From Burkholderiales bacterium (lineage in GTDB: Bacteria > Pseudomonadota > Gammaproteobacteria > Burkholderiales > SG8-41), in assembly GCA_019744975.1 (NCBI GenBank), contig JAIETP010000013.1, positions 62,001-126,000 on the forward strand: a stretch of 64,000 nucleotides of DNA, read 5' to 3'. Shown here in pieces: positions 1-9,279 of the stretch. A model generated the notes under the pieces. The model was not told the DNA's origin, made no database searches, and was given only the letters and a program-made list of their open reading frames with translations. Positions within the stretch are counted from its first letter, which is position 1, and every line of letters begins with the position of its first letter. A program made the translations under genes and the position numbers.

Positions 1-1320
1 GCGGCGACCGCAAAAGGCGAGGATGCGCTGATTGCCGAATTGTTTAACGGTGAGACCTGGCTGCTGATCCTGAGTTTTTTCGGTTTCGGCCTGCTGCTGT
101 CGTTCACGCCCTGTGTATTGCCGATGGTACCAATCCTGTCCGGCATCATCATCGGCCAGGGCCGGCAGATGACCCGCCTGCACAGCCTGTTGCTGTCCGC
201 CGCCTACGTGCTGGGTATGGCCATTACCTACACGCTGGCGGGGATTGCCGCCGGGTTGTCCGGTGCGCTGTTGTCGGCCGCGCTGCAGAATCCCTGGGTG
301 CTCGGCACTTTTGCCGCGGTGTTTGTCGTGCTTGCTCTGTCGATGTTCGGTTTCTATGAGTTGCAGTTGCCGTCCTCGCTGCAGTCACGTCTGGCCGGGA
401 CCAGCGGTCGCCTGCACGGCGGACACTACACGGGCGTTTTTGTGATGGGCGCCTTGTCGGCACTGATCGTCGGCCCCTGCGTTGCCGCCCCCCTGGCGGG
501 CGCGCTGCTGTATATCTCGCAAAGCGGCAGCGCCGTGCTCGGTGGAGCCGCGCTGTTTGCGATGGCGCTGGGCATGGGCGTGCCCTTGCTGGCAGTCGGC
601 GCCTCGGCCGGTGCTTTTTTGCCGAAAACCGGACCGTGGATGGAGACCGTCAAACGTTTTTTCGGCGTGATGCTGCTGGCGGTGGCGATTTACCTGGTGT
701 CGCCTGTCCTGCCGGTGACCGTACAGATGCTGGCCTGGGCTGCGCTGCTGATTTTCACCGGCATTTACCTGCGCGCCATCGATCCCCTGCCGCCGGCTGC
801 CGGCAGTTTTGCCCGGCTCAGTAAAGGCGCCGGCGTGATTGCGCTGGTCGCGGGCATCGCTTTTGTCATTGGTGCCTTGTCCGGCAGTCGCGACGTGCTG
901 CAACCCTTGTCCGGATTGCGCGGTGCGGTGGCAGTTGCGCCAGGCGCCGGTCCTGGTGTGGCGTTTCAGCGGGTGGCCAATAATGCCGAACTGGATGCGG
1001 CCATTGCCGCCGCCAGGGGCAAAACCCTGATGCTCGATTTTTATGCGGACTGGTGTGTCAGTTGCAAGGAAATGGAGCGTTACACCTTCAGCGATCCGCA
1101 GGTGCAGGCGCGGCTTGCCGGCATGATCAAGATCCAGGCGGATGTCACCGCCAATACGGCCGAACACAAGGAACTGCTGAAACGGTTCCGGTTGTTCGGC
1201 CCGCCGGGCATTGTGTTTTTTGACCCGGCCGGACGTGAAATCCCGGGCTTGCGCGTGATCGGTTTCCAGCCGGCCGGCAAGTTCGCCGCCGTACTCGACC
1301 AGGCGCTCGCTGTCCGGTGA
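1..1320 (+). CDS. dsbD: Thiol:disulfide interchange protein DsbD, 5' end cut by window edge
   Basis: Inner-membrane reductant conduit that passes electrons from cytoplasmic thioredoxin to periplasmic thiol proteins. The frame is open from base 1, so the N-terminal periplasmic domain lies outside the window and the first in-frame TTG (base 40) is not the true start. About eight hydrophobic segments follow. The two membrane cysteines expected of the family are visible in SFTPCVLPM and VGPCVAAPL. The C-terminal thioredoxin-like domain carries YADWCVSCKEME (codons near 1054 and 1063). The stop overlaps the start of the next redox gene, so the two are probably co-transcribed. Family assignment is firm; the missing N-terminus cannot be assessed. 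Confidence 0.93.
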   Translation, partial: AATAKGEDALIAELFNGETWLLILSFFGFGLLLSFTPCVLPMVPILSGIIIGQGRQMTRLHSLLLSAAYVLGMAITYTLAGIAAGLSGALLSAALQNPWVLGTFAAVFVVLALSMFGFYELQLPSSLQSRLAGTSGRLHGGHYTGVFVMGALSALIVGPCVAAPLAGALLYISQSGSAVLGGAALFAMALGMGVPLLAVGASAGAFLPKTGPWMETVKRFFGVMLLAVAIYLVSPVLPVTVQMLAWAALLIFTGIYLRAIDPLPPAAGSFARLSKGAGVIALVAGIAFVIGALSGSRDVLQPLSGLRGAVAVAPGAGPGVAFQRVANNAELDAAIAAARGKTLMLDFYADWCVSCKEMERYTFSDPQVQARLAGMIKIQADVTANTAEHKELLKRFRLFGPPGIVFFDPAGREIPGLRVIGFQPAGKFAAVLDQALAVR

Positions 1321-1853
1321 CACCGGTCCGGCGGGCATTGCTGATGGCTGGGATCGGCGGCGTGGCTGCCGTAGCCGGCTATTTCACCAATGCCTGGCGT
1401 ATCGGCGCCCTGGGTCCAAGCGGCGATGGTGATGCGGCGGCCGCCATTCTCGGCAGCACCCTGCATTCACTTGACGGTGTACCGCAAACCCTGGCTGGGT
1501 TGCGCGGAAAGATCCTGGTGATCAATTACTGGGCAACCTGGTGCGCACCATGCCGGGAAGAAATCCCGCTGTTTGTCCGGCTGCAGCAGGAGTATGAAAC
1601 CAAGGGAGTGCAATTTGTCGGTATCGCCGTTGATCAGGTGGACAAGGTTCGGGATTTTGCCCAAGAGTTCAAGATCAACTATCCGCTGTTGATTGCCGGA
1701 CTCGACGCTGTCGAGCTGTCACGCAAGGCAGGCAACAAGGCCGGGGTTTTGCCTTACACGCTGGTGCTGGATCGGACAGGAAATATGGCTGCCAGCCTCG
1801 TTGGGAGCATATCCGAGGCCCGGATGCGGGCTCAGTTGGCCCCGCTGCTGTAG
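1317..1853 (+). CDS. TlpA/ResA-like membrane-anchored thioredoxin
   Basis: A 178-residue protein with an N-terminal hydrophobic segment (about residues 6-24, signal or anchor) and a thioredoxin-fold domain containing NYWATWCAPCREE, the WCxxC active site of the TlpA/ResA family. These act in the periplasm as thiol reductants, for example in cytochrome c maturation. It starts with GTG overlapping the dsbD stop by four bases (GTGA), which supports translational coupling and suggests DsbD supplies its electrons. The exact substrate is unknown. No cytochrome maturation genes are visible nearby, so a general thiol-reduction role is equally possible. Confidence 0.85.
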   Translation: MTPVRRALLMAGIGGVAAVAGYFTNAWRIGALGPSGDGDAAAAILGSTLHSLDGVPQTLAGLRGKILVINYWATWCAPCREEIPLFVRLQQEYETKGVQFVGIAVDQVDKVRDFAQEFKINYPLLIAGLDAVELSRKAGNKAGVLPYTLVLDRTGNMAASLVGSISEARMRAQLAPLL

Positions 1854-2164
1854 CTATCTTCCATTGAAAATCGGTTAATTTCGGTTAATTCCCAGATTTT
1901 CTGCAAATACCCGGAAAGTAGGGCGGTGTGCCGGGCGCTCCAGCATGAGGTTGGTGCCAGGCCTGATTGTCCCCGAATGCGTGACACTTGAGGGATGGTA
2001 GTTAACCTCGGTTAACTACCTTATTAATATGGACATTTGCCGTTAACTTAAGGCAAAATCCATCATCTTGCTGAAAGCCGGTTTGGGTTTGATGGATGGA
2101 GAGGGTCCCCGCCGCTGCCCGACGGATGCCGGCGATTATAAACGCAAAGACCAACAGGAACGTC
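1854..2164. other. Intergenic region with GTTAA-rich motifs ahead of aroQ
   Basis: About 310 bases without a convincing gene. It holds a tandem 10-base repeat (TCGGTTAATT twice, 1871-1890), a perfect inverted repeat at 1997-2020 and a further GTTAAC-containing stretch near 2041. The density of GTTAA motifs here, against a G+C-rich background, suggests a regulatory region for aroQ-accB-accC. No clear -10/-35 pair could be fixed by eye. Confidence 0.6.
1997..2020. promoter_or_regulatory. Perfect 24-bp palindrome upstream of aroQ, candidate operator
   Basis: GGTAGTTAAC, four bases CTCG, then GTTAACTACC: ten-base arms with no mismatch, ending 144 bases before the aroQ start. There is no following T-run, so a dimeric-regulator site is more likely than a terminator. 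Nearby half-site-like GGTTAA copies at 1871-1890 support a regulatory reading. The cognate protein is not identified. Confidence 0.5.
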
Positions 2165-2629
2165 ATGGCCAGCACTAAACCCGGTAACAAACCGTTGTTG
2201 CTGCTGAACGGGCCGAACTTGAATCTGCTGGGTACACGCGAGCCGGGAATTTATGGCGCGACCACTCTGGCGGAAATCGAAGCCCGCCTGAAGACCCAGG
2301 CCACCGCCGGCGGTGTGACATTGGTCACATTCCAAAGCAACTCCGAAGCGGAGCTGGTCGAGCGGGTGCAACAGGCCGGCCGTGACGGTGTTGCTTTTAT
2401 TCTGATCAATCCGGCGGCGTACACCCATACCAGCGTCGCGCTGCGCGACGCGCTGGCGGCGGTGGCGATTCCGTTTGTCGAAATCCACCTGTCCAACGTG
2501 TTTGCCCGGGAGTCGTTCCGCCGGGAATCCTATTTTTCCGATATTGCCGTCGGTGTCATCAGCGGCCTCGGGCCGGCCGGTTATGAACTGGCGCTTGACT
2601 ACGCACTGCGCCACATCAAAAAGGGTTGA
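2165..2629 (+). CDS. aroQ: 3-dehydroquinate dehydratase, type II
   Basis: Catalyses the third step of the shikimate pathway, dehydration of 3-dehydroquinate, in the cytoplasm. The 154-residue product has the diagnostic N-terminal [16 protein letters not shown], the catalytic Tyr region EPGIYG, and the substrate-binding EIHLSN and ARESFR motifs. I chose ATG 2165 because it leaves the usual short lead before the NGPNLN motif and has AGGA upstream; an in-frame TTG/GTG-type extension to 2096 looks unnecessary. It lies three bases before accB, an aroQ-accB-accC order that is common in proteobacteria. Confidence 0.95.
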   Translation: MASTKPGNKPLLLLNGPNLNLLGTREPGIYGATTLAEIEARLKTQATAGGVTLVTFQSNSEAELVERVQQAGRDGVAFILINPAAYTHTSVALRDALAAVAIPFVEIHLSNVFARESFRRESYFSDIAVGVISGLGPAGYELALDYALRHIKKG

Positions 2630-2632
2630 TTC

Positions 2633-3088
2633 ATGGATTTGCGAAAATTAAAAACGCTGATCGACCTCGTGCAGCAGTCCGGCATTGCCGAACTGGAGAT
2701 CACCGAGGGCGAGGAAAAGGTGCGCATCAGCCGCTTTGGCGCGTCGGGTGCTCCGATGATGATGCCGCAAGCGATGGCGATGCCGGCTGCGGCAATACCC
2801 ACGGTCGAAATTGCCGCAGCCGAACCCGAAGCCGCGGCACCGGCGGAAGCCGAGGGCCACGCCGTCAAATCACCGATGGTGGGCACCTTCTATCGTTCGG
2901 CCACCCCCGGTGCCAAGGCCTTTGTCGAAGTCGGTCAGGCGGTGAAAGCCGGCGACACGGTGTGCATCATCGAGGCGATGAAGCTGCTGAACGAAATCGA
3001 GGCCGACCGCGACGGCGTGATCAAGGCCATCCTGGTCGAAAACGGCCAGCCGGTTGAATACGGCCAGCCGCTGTTTGTGATTGACTGA
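2633..3088 (+). CDS. accB: Acetyl-CoA carboxylase biotin carboxyl carrier protein
   Basis: Carries biotin between the carboxylase (AccC) and carboxyltransferase subunits in the first committed step of fatty acid synthesis. The 151-residue protein has the typical layout: an N-terminal helical domain, an Ala/Pro/Glu-rich linker (about residues 40-76), then the biotinyl domain with EAMKLLNE, in which Lys117 is the expected biotinylation site. The preceding gene stops only three bases upstream, so expression is probably coupled. Length and motifs fit the family. Confidence 0.97.
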   Translation: MDLRKLKTLIDLVQQSGIAELEITEGEEKVRISRFGASGAPMMMPQAMAMPAAAIPTVEIAAAEPEAAAPAEAEGHAVKSPMVGTFYRSATPGAKAFVEVGQAVKAGDTVCIIEAMKLLNEIEADRDGVIKAILVENGQPVEYGQPLFVID

Positions 3089-3201
3089 ACATTTTTCATC
3101 CGGACTTTTCACTTCTTTTCACTTGCACGCAGACCAATCGGAATCACGCATGGTCGTGAAACCCGTGATGTCCGCGCAACACCCCTGACCCCACTGAGCG
3201 C

Positions 3202-4557
3202 ATGTTCGAAAAAATACTCATAGCCAACCGTGGTGAAATCGCCCTGCGCATCCAGCGCGCCTGCCGTGAAATGGGCATCAAGACGGTGGTCGTGCATTCC
3301 GAGGCCGATGCCGAAGCCAAATACGTGCGCCTCGCCGACGAATCGGTGTGCATCGGCCCGGCGGCTTCGTCGGCGAGTTACCTGAATGTGCCGGCGATCA
3401 TCAGCGCGGCGGAGGTCACGGATGCCGAAGCGATTCATCCGGGTTACGGCTTCCTGTCGGAAAACGCGGATTTTGCCGAACGCGTCGAACAAAGCGGTTT
3501 TACCTTCATTGGCCCCAAAGCCGAGACCATCCGCCTGATGGGCGACAAGGTCAGCGCCAAAAACGCGATGAAAAAAGCCGGTGTACCGGTGGTGCCGGGC
3601 ATGGACGGCGCCTTGCCCGAAGACCCCAAGGAAATCGTCAAAATTGCCCGCCAGATCGGTTATCCGATCATCGTCAAGGCCTCCGGCGGCGGCGGTGGTC
3701 GCGGCATGCGCGTCGTACACACCGAAGCGGCGCTGAAAAATGCGGTGAGTACCACGCGTGCCGAAGCACAGGCGGCGTTCGGCAATCCGTCGGTGTACAT
3801 GGAAAAGTACCTCGAAAAGCCGCGCCACATCGAAATCCAGGTGCTCGCCGACAAACATCGCAACGCGTTTTATCTCGGCGACCGCGACTGCTCCATGCAA
3901 CGCCGCCACCAGAAAATCATTGAAGAGGCGCCGGCGCCCCTGCTCAACGAAAAGGCACGCGCGCGCATCGGCGAACGCTGCGCCGAGGCCTGCCGCAAGA
4001 TCGGTTATGAGGGCGCCGGTACTTTCGAGTTTTTGTACGAGGGGGGCGAATTCTTTTTCATCGAAATGAACACCCGGCTGCAGGTCGAGCACCCGGTGAC
4101 CGAGTGCGTGACCGGACATGACCTGGTGCAGTTGCAGATCCGGGTCGCCGCCGGCGAAAAACTGACGCTGCGGCAGAAGGACATCGTGTTGAAAGGGCAT
4201 GCCATCGAATGCCGCATCAATGCCGAGGATCCGTACAAATTCACGCCTTCGCCGGGACGCATTACTTCGCTGCACATGCCCGGCGGACCCGGGGTGCGCG
4301 TCGATTCCCATGCCTACAACGGTTATTTCGTGCCGCCCTATTATGATTCGCTGCTCGGCAAGATCATTACTTATGGCGACACCCGCGAGCAGGCGATCGC
4401 GCGCATGCACATCGCCCTGTCGGAAACCATCATCGAGGGCATCAGCACCAACCTGCCGCTGCACCGGGAATTGATGCGCGACGCCGCTTTCCTGCGCGGC
4501 GGCACCAGCATCCACTATCTCGAAGAGCGGCTGGCGAAGCTGACCCGCGCCGAATAA
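3202..4557 (+). CDS. accC: Biotin carboxylase subunit of acetyl-CoA carboxylase
   Basis: ATP-dependent carboxylation of the biotin on AccB. The 451 residues match the family length. The start [16 protein letters not shown] is diagnostic. ATP-grasp elements are visible as [12 protein letters not shown] and the metal-binding [16 protein letters not shown], and the C-terminal biotin carboxylase domain contains the [20 protein letters not shown] stretch ahead of it. It follows accB after 113 bases containing no gene and precedes prmA by 16 bases, so accB-accC-prmA looks like one operon. Confidence 0.98.
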   Translation: MFEKILIANRGEIALRIQRACREMGIKTVVVHSEADAEAKYVRLADESVCIGPAASSASYLNVPAIISAAEVTDAEAIHPGYGFLSENADFAERVEQSGFTFIGPKAETIRLMGDKVSAKNAMKKAGVPVVPGMDGALPEDPKEIVKIARQIGYPIIVKASGGGGGRGMRVVHTEAALKNAVSTTRAEAQAAFGNPSVYMEKYLEKPRHIEIQVLADKHRNAFYLGDRDCSMQRRHQKIIEEAPAPLLNEKARARIGERCAEACRKIGYEGAGTFEFLYEGGEFFFIEMNTRLQVEHPVTECVTGHDLVQLQIRVAAGEKLTLRQKDIVLKGHAIECRINAEDPYKFTPSPGRITSLHMPGGPGVRVDSHAYNGYFVPPYYDSLLGKIITYGDTREQAIARMHIALSETIIEGISTNLPLHRELMRDAAFLRGGTSIHYLEERLAKLTRAE

Positions 4558-4573
4558 CGCGCCCGCTTCCTCC

Positions 4574-5467
4574 ATGCCCTGGTTGTGCGCAATCCTGCAT
4601 GTGGCTGAACCGGCCGTTGAAGAACTGAGCGACGCCTTGCTCGCCGCCGGCGCCCTGGCGGTCGACGTGCAGGATGCCGCAGCCGGCACTGCCGCGGAAC
4701 GCCCGATATTCGCCGAACCCGGCGAAGCGCCCGCCACCGGCTGGCAGGCCAATCGCGTCAGCGCATTGTTTCCCATCGATGCCGATTTGCATGTGCTGAT
4801 TCCCCAGGCATTGGCCGAAGCCGGCATCGCACCGGCATCCGAATTCCGTGTCGAACGTGTGGAAGACGCCGACTGGGTGCGCCTGACGCAGAGCCAGTTC
4901 CAGCCGCTGCAGATCACGCCGCGGCTGTGGGTGGTGCCGAGTTGGCATGAATTGCCGGACCCCGCTGCGGTCAACATCGTGCTCGATCCGGGAGTCGCCT
5001 TCGGCACCGGCGCGCATCCGACGACGCGTTTGTGCCTGCGCTGGCTGGATACAGTGGTGACCCCCGATGCCGATGTGCTCGATTACGGCTGCGGCTCCGG
5101 CATTCTGGCGATTGCCGCGATGAAACTCGGCGCGCGCAGCGCCCGCGGCATCGACATCGACCCGCAGGCGGTGCTGGCGGCGCAGGACAACGCGGAACGC
5201 AATCGGGTGAAGGCGGATTTTGCCGCAGCAGCGGATGATGCGCCGGTCCGGCCCGCGCGGATCGTTGTCGCCAACATCCTGGCCAATCCGCTCACCGTAC
5301 TGGCACCGCTGCTGGCGCGGCTCACGCTGCCCGGCGGGCGTATTGCGCTGTCCGGCATCCTCAGTGAACAGACACAATCGGTGCTGGACGCGTACGCGTC
5401 GAATTTCGACATGCAATCCACCGATCACGATGACGGCTGGGTGTTGCTGACGGGTTTTCGCAGGTAG
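4574..5467 (+). CDS. prmA: Ribosomal protein L11 methyltransferase
   Basis: SAM-dependent trimethylation of ribosomal protein L11. The 297-residue product has the N-terminal substrate-recognition domain beginning MPWLCAILHV, the linker with DPGVAFGTGAHPTTR, the SAM motif LDYGCGSGILAIAA (about residues 173-186) and the post-motif VVANILANPL. An accC-prmA neighbourhood is common in proteobacteria. The gene ends ten bases before the zinc-ribbon gene, suggesting continued co-transcription. Confidence 0.96.
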   Translation: MPWLCAILHVAEPAVEELSDALLAAGALAVDVQDAAAGTAAERPIFAEPGEAPATGWQANRVSALFPIDADLHVLIPQALAEAGIAPASEFRVERVEDADWVRLTQSQFQPLQITPRLWVVPSWHELPDPAAVNIVLDPGVAFGTGAHPTTRLCLRWLDTVVTPDADVLDYGCGSGILAIAAMKLGARSARGIDIDPQAVLAAQDNAERNRVKADFAAAADDAPVRPARIVVANILANPLTVLAPLLARLTLPGGRIALSGILSEQTQSVLDAYASNFDMQSTDHDDGWVLLTGFRR

Positions 5468-5477
5468 AGTAGCGCCC

Positions 5478-6419
5478 ATGTCGCTGCTCACCCGCTGCAC
5501 AAATTGTCATACCGTGTTCCGCATTACGCCGGAACAATTGCAGGCGCATGGCGGCAAGGTGCGCTGCGGGCGCTGCCTGCAGATATTCGACGGCATGGTG
5601 GCGCTGGCGCCGGATGCGCCGGCGGGAGATAAACCGGAAATGCAGGAACCGGAGATTCCGCAACCCGTCGCGGCGGCACCCGCGGCTGCTGTAGCTGGGC
5701 CCGCGCTGGAGACGCTTCCGCCATCACCGGCATCCGTTGACGAGTCCGTGGTGGTGCCGCCGCCGGACACGGTGTCCGACACGACAGCGGATGCCGAACC
5801 CTTGATCGAGAGGCTTCCGGAGGCGCCGGCTGAAACGGCTGCGTCGAGTCCGTCGCTTGAACTGGAAGCGGAACGGCTGGCGACGGCGGCTGAAAATCCG
5901 TTCATCCATGAACCGGAGATGACGGAACCCGCGCCGCGCCGGCCGTGGCTGGCCGCGGCCGGCATCGTGCTCGGGCTGGTACTGGCAGGGCAGGCGATTT
6001 TTTTCTATCGCGGCGAGATTGCCGCCCGGCACCCGCAGGCACGGCAATGGTTGAACGCGGTGTGCGCACAGGCCGGCTGCACGGTGCCCTTGCCACGCGT
6101 CACCAAGGCACTGTTGATCGAAGCTTCCGATCTGCAACTGCTGGATCCGTCGCGCCCCGAGCGTATTCAGCTGACGGCGACATTGCGCAACCATGCCGGC
6201 CACGTTGTGGCTTACCCGGCGCTGGATCTGGTGCTGACCAATGCCAACGACCATACCCTGGCGCGGCGTATTTTCTTGCCCGCCGAGTATCTGGGGGAGC
6301 GCGATCCGCGCGCCGGCATTGCAGCGAATGCGGAACTGACCGTGCGTCTGGCGCTGGAAACCGGCAGTCTGGGGGCGGCAGGTTTTCGTCTCGCGGTATT
6401 GCCGGCGCCGCTGCGCTGA
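5478..6419 (+). CDS. Zinc-ribbon and DUF3426 membrane protein
   Basis: A 313-residue protein with an N-terminal MJ0042-type zinc ribbon (Cys7, Cys10, Cys30 and Cys33: CTNC and CGRC). A long acidic, Pro/Ala-rich, low-complexity stretch follows (about residues 45-150), then one membrane segment around residues 157-178 and a periplasmic DUF3426 domain. It commonly sits directly after prmA in betaproteobacteria, as here. The biochemical role is unknown. The architecture suggests a cytoplasmic metal-binding sensor or adaptor linked across the membrane to an extracytoplasmic domain; that is inference. Confidence 0.85.
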   Translation: MSLLTRCTNCHTVFRITPEQLQAHGGKVRCGRCLQIFDGMVALAPDAPAGDKPEMQEPEIPQPVAAAPAAAVAGPALETLPPSPASVDESVVVPPPDTVSDTTADAEPLIERLPEAPAETAASSPSLELEAERLATAAENPFIHEPEMTEPAPRRPWLAAAGIVLGLVLAGQAIFFYRGEIAARHPQARQWLNAVCAQAGCTVPLPRVTKALLIEASDLQLLDPSRPERIQLTATLRNHAGHVVAYPALDLVLTNANDHTLARRIFLPAEYLGERDPRAGIAANAELTVRLALETGSLGAAGFRLAVLPAPLR

Positions 6420-6450
6420 AGCAGGCATTTGTACTCGGTATTTGCAGCGG

Positions 6451-6489
6451 ATATTATATAAGTATTTGATTTTATTAATTATTTTAAGG
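6451..6489 (+). repeat. AT-rich dispersed repeat, family A copy 1
   Basis: Contains TAAGTATTTGATTTTATT, near-identical to stretches at 18929-18960 (opposite strand), 42210-42237 and 45684-45711. It ends 14 bases before the gcvH start, so it may include or displace the gcvH promoter. Its base composition contrasts strongly with the flanks. Confidence 0.7.
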
Positions 6490-6503
6490 GTTATCGAACG
6501 GTC

Positions 6504-6893
6504 ATGAGTTCCCCGGAACAACTCAAATACAGCGCCACGCACCAATGGGCGCGGCGCGAGAGCGATGGCACCGTGACGGTTGGTATTACCGATCACGCCC
6601 AGGAAATGTTGGGTGACGTGGTGTTCGTCGACAATCCCAAGGCCGGCAGCCGCGTGAAACAGGGCGCAGTCTGCGGCGTCATTGAGTCGGTCAAAGCGGC
6701 CTCGGATATTTATGCACCGGTATCTGGCGAGGTCATCGCTGTGAATGCCGAACTGGCGGATGCGCCGGAAAAAGTAAACGAGAATCCGTACACGGCGTGG
6801 ATGTTCCGCGTCAAACCGGCGGATCCGGCCGAACTTGATGCCTTGCTCGATGCCGCGGCGTACCAGAAAATCGCCGACGCCGAAAAAGTCTGA
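6504..6893 (+). CDS. gcvH: Glycine cleavage system H protein (lipoyl carrier)
   Basis: Shuttles the methylamine intermediate of glycine between GcvP, GcvT and dihydrolipoamide dehydrogenase. The 129-residue product has the lipoyl-bearing motif [20 protein letters not shown], with Lys64 as the lipoylation site, and the family's normal length. gcvT and gcvP are not in the window, so this copy stands apart from its partner genes. It may serve an unlinked glycine cleavage system or lipoate metabolism; the sequence cannot decide. Confidence 0.92.
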   Translation: MSSPEQLKYSATHQWARRESDGTVTVGITDHAQEMLGDVVFVDNPKAGSRVKQGAVCGVIESVKAASDIYAPVSGEVIAVNAELADAPEKVNENPYTAWMFRVKPADPAELDALLDAAAYQKIADAEKV

Positions 6894-7001
6894 CTTTATC
6901 GGCACTTCTGATCGGCGTTTGTGCCGCAGTTCGGTTTTTTCATGAGTTCGTGATACAAGTTACATCAACCGTATTGATACGATCATCACAAGGAGAGCAA
7001 C

Positions 7002-7502
7002 ATGGCAGCAGTCACCCTGGGCGGCAATCCAATCACCGTCGCCGGCAATTTTCCGAAAAAAGGCGACAGCGCGCCCGACTTCACGCTGACCGCGAAAGAC
7101 CTGAAGGAAACCGGGCTCAAGGATTACGCCGGCAAACGCAAGGTGCTGAACATCGTGCCGAGTCTGGATACCCCCGTGTGCCAGACCTCGACGCGGAAAT
7201 TCAATGCCGAAGCGACCAAGCTTGCCAATACCGTGGTGCTGGTGATTGCCGCCGACCTGCCGTTCGCGATGGGGCGTTTCTGCGGTGCCGAGGGTTTGAA
7301 TGATGTGTTCACGCTGTCGACTTTCCGCAACCGTGATTTCCACAGCAAGTATGGCGTCGACATCACCGACGGCGCGCTGCGCGGACTGACGGCCCGCGGC
7401 GTGGTCGTGCTCGATGAAAACAACAAAGTGCTGCACGCCGAGCTGGTGCCGGAAATCAAGCAGGAACCGAATTACGACGCTGCGCTGGCCGCGTTGAAAT
7501 AA
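7002..7502 (+). CDS. tpx: Thiol peroxidase, peroxiredoxin family
   Basis: Reduces hydroperoxides using thioredoxin. The 166-residue protein shows the Tpx active-site region [16 protein letters not shown] (peroxidatic Cys60) and the resolving cysteine in GRFCGAEG (Cys94), the spacing typical of atypical two-Cys Tpx. A good ribosome-binding site (AAGGAGAG) lies just ahead of the ATG. It is probably a single-gene unit; a G+C-rich hairpin follows at 7514-7533. Confidence 0.95.
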   Translation: MAAVTLGGNPITVAGNFPKKGDSAPDFTLTAKDLKETGLKDYAGKRKVLNIVPSLDTPVCQTSTRKFNAEATKLANTVVLVIAADLPFAMGRFCGAEGLNDVFTLSTFRNRDFHSKYGVDITDGALRGLTARGVVVLDENNKVLHAELVPEIKQEPNYDAALAALK

Positions 7503-7513
7503 ATCATGACGGT

Positions 7514-7533
7514 GGCGGCGCTTCGGTGCCGCC
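7514..7533 (+). terminator. G+C-rich hairpin after tpx, possible weak terminator
   Basis: GGCGGCG, loop CTTCGG-like, then TGCCGCC, 12 bases after the tpx stop. There is no T-run, so intrinsic termination is uncertain; it may only protect the 3' end. Confidence 0.35.
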
Positions 7534-7584
7534 GCCGTATCCGGATCCGCGCGACCCGAATCACCAGGCTAGCAGGGGCAGGCC

Positions 7585-7971
7585 ATGCATGACGCACCCA
7601 GCGGCGAAAGCCCGCACAAGGGCAAGACCGGATTAAAACGCGTGTGGAACGCGCTGTTTTATTCCATCGACGGCATGCGCGCCGCGTTCCGCCACGAGGA
7701 TGCCTTTCGCCAGGAGGTTTTTCTGGCGGCATTGCTGATTCCGGCGGCGCTGTTCACGCCGGCCAGCGGACCCGGCAAGGCGCTGATGATCGCGGTGGTG
7801 CTGCTGGTGCTGATCGTCGAATTGCTGAATTCCGCGGTTGAAGCGGCGGTCGACCGCATTTCCCTGGAAAACCACGCGCTGGCCAAACGCGCCAAGGACA
7901 TCGGCAGCGCCGCGGTGCTGCTGGCGCTGATCAACGTGCCGGTGGTGTGGGGTCTGGTGCTGTTCGGCTGA
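7585..7971 (+). CDS. dgkA: Diacylglycerol kinase, small prokaryotic type
   Basis: Integral-membrane kinase that returns diacylglycerol to phosphatidate. The 128-residue product has the family length, three membrane helices (about residues 46-62, 64-84 and 107-127) and the signature VELLNSAVEAAVDR with the catalytic Glu cluster. It is the first of three genes with lipid or glycolipid functions (dgkA, a GT4 glycosyltransferase, PAP2). That fits recycling of diacylglycerol released during envelope synthesis. Confidence 0.95.
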   Translation: MHDAPSGESPHKGKTGLKRVWNALFYSIDGMRAAFRHEDAFRQEVFLAALLIPAALFTPASGPGKALMIAVVLLVLIVELLNSAVEAAVDRISLENHALAKRAKDIGSAAVLLALINVPVVWGLVLFG

Positions 7972-8052
7972 GCCGATTGCGGCGCGTCCCCGTTCGGGCT
8001 GTCGCGCAAATTTAATAAATGCTTCACCGGCCGGTCGCATGAGCACGGCAGG

Positions 8053-9279
8053 ATGCGCGGCATGGACGGCGCCGACATCGTGTTGCAGCATTACCCGGCG
8101 GCTGTGCGCAAAATGCGCGTGGCCATGGTCACCGAAACCTATCCGCCGGAGATCAACGGCGTGGCCATGACCATGGGCCGCATCGTCAGCGGGCTGCAGG
8201 CGCGCGGCCATACCGTGCAACTGATCCGCCCGCGCCAGCATCCCGGTGACCGTCCTTTGGTGCAGCCCCTGTTCGAGGAGGTTTTGCAGCGGGGCATGCC
8301 GATTCCCCGCTACGACGCACTGAAACTCGGCCTGCCGGCGAAGCAGGCCTTGATGCGCTTGTGGGCCAAACACCGGCCCGACATCGTGCATGTGGTGACC
8401 GAAGGACCGCTGGGCTGGTCGGCGCTGGGCGCAGCCTCCAGGTTGAAGCTGCCGGTGACGACGGATTTCCATACCAATTTCCACAGCTACAGCGCCCATT
8501 ACGGCGTGGGCTGGCTGAAAACGCCGATCACCGCGTACCTGCGCAAATTCCACAACAAGGCGCTGAGTACGCTGGTGCCCACCGAGAGCCTGCGCCGCGA
8601 ACTGGAGGTGCTGGGGTTCCGCAACCTGGAAGTGGTGGCGCGCGGCGTCGATACCGCGCTGTTTAATCCGCAGCGGCGCAGCACGGCAATGCGGCAGGAT
8701 TGGGGCGTCAAGGACGGAGAACCGGTCGCGCTTTCGGTTGGTCGCCTGGCGCCGGAAAAAAACCTGCCGCTGGTGCTGCGTGCGTACCAGCTGATGCGTG
8801 AACTGCAGCCGCGCCTGCGTCTGGTGCTGGTCGGCGACGGTCCCGAGCGCACACGCCTCGCGCGCGAAAATCCCGAGGTGATTTTTGCCGGCATGCGTAC
8901 CGGCGAGGATCTTGCCGCGCATTACGCGTCTGCCGATGTATTCCTGTTTCCGAGCATGACCGAGACCTACGGCAACGTCACCGTCGAAGCCATGGCCAGC
9001 GGGCTTGCCGTCGTCGCCTACGATTACGCAGCTGCACAGCAGCATATCCGCCATCACCAGAACGGCGTACTGGTGCCGTTCGGCGCTGCCGATGACTACG
9101 TGCAGGCGGCTGCCGCGCTGGTCAACGACACGGTGCGGATCAGGGCTTTCGGCAAAAATGCCCGGGCCGTCACGGAAAAACTCGACTGGTCTTGCATCGT
9201 CGCCGAATTTGAACAGGCTTTGCTGCGTCTGACCGACGACGCGCAGGCGCAGTTGATCGAAACCCATGCTGTTGCCTGA
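8053..9279 (+). CDS. GT4-family glycosyltransferase
   Basis: A 408-residue GT-B fold enzyme. The N-terminal acceptor half begins VAMVTETYPPEINGVAMT. The donor half holds SVGRLAPEKNLPLVL and the nucleotide-sugar binding stretch PSMTETYGNVTVEAMASG (about residues 300-317). It resembles diacylglycerol or phosphatidylinositol glycosyltransferases of the SQD2/MgtA type, which fits its place between dgkA and PAP2, but acceptor and donor cannot be fixed from sequence. ATGs at 8053, 8062 and 8113 are all possible; the last lies immediately before the conserved VAMVTE. It overlaps the next gene by 14 bases. Confidence 0.85.
   Translation: MRGMDGADIVLQHYPAAVRKMRVAMVTETYPPEINGVAMTMGRIVSGLQARGHTVQLIRPRQHPGDRPLVQPLFEEVLQRGMPIPRYDALKLGLPAKQALMRLWAKHRPDIVHVVTEGPLGWSALGAASRLKLPVTTDFHTNFHSYSAHYGVGWLKTPITAYLRKFHNKALSTLVPTESLRRELEVLGFRNLEVVARGVDTALFNPQRRSTAMRQDWGVKDGEPVALSVGRLAPEKNLPLVLRAYQLMRELQPRLRLVLVGDGPERTRLARENPEVIFAGMRTGEDLAAHYASADVFLFPSMTETYGNVTVEAMASGLAVVAYDYAAAQQHIRHHQNGVLVPFGAADDYVQAAAALVNDTVRIRAFGKNARAVTEKLDWSCIVAEFEQALLRLTDDAQAQLIETHAVA

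Noticed and set aside
3109-5007. A 632-codon open frame on the minus strand opposite accC-prmA
   Set aside because: It mirrors accC and prmA codon structure, has low-complexity His/Arg/Ala-rich sequence and no family motif; it is a shadow of G+C-rich coding.
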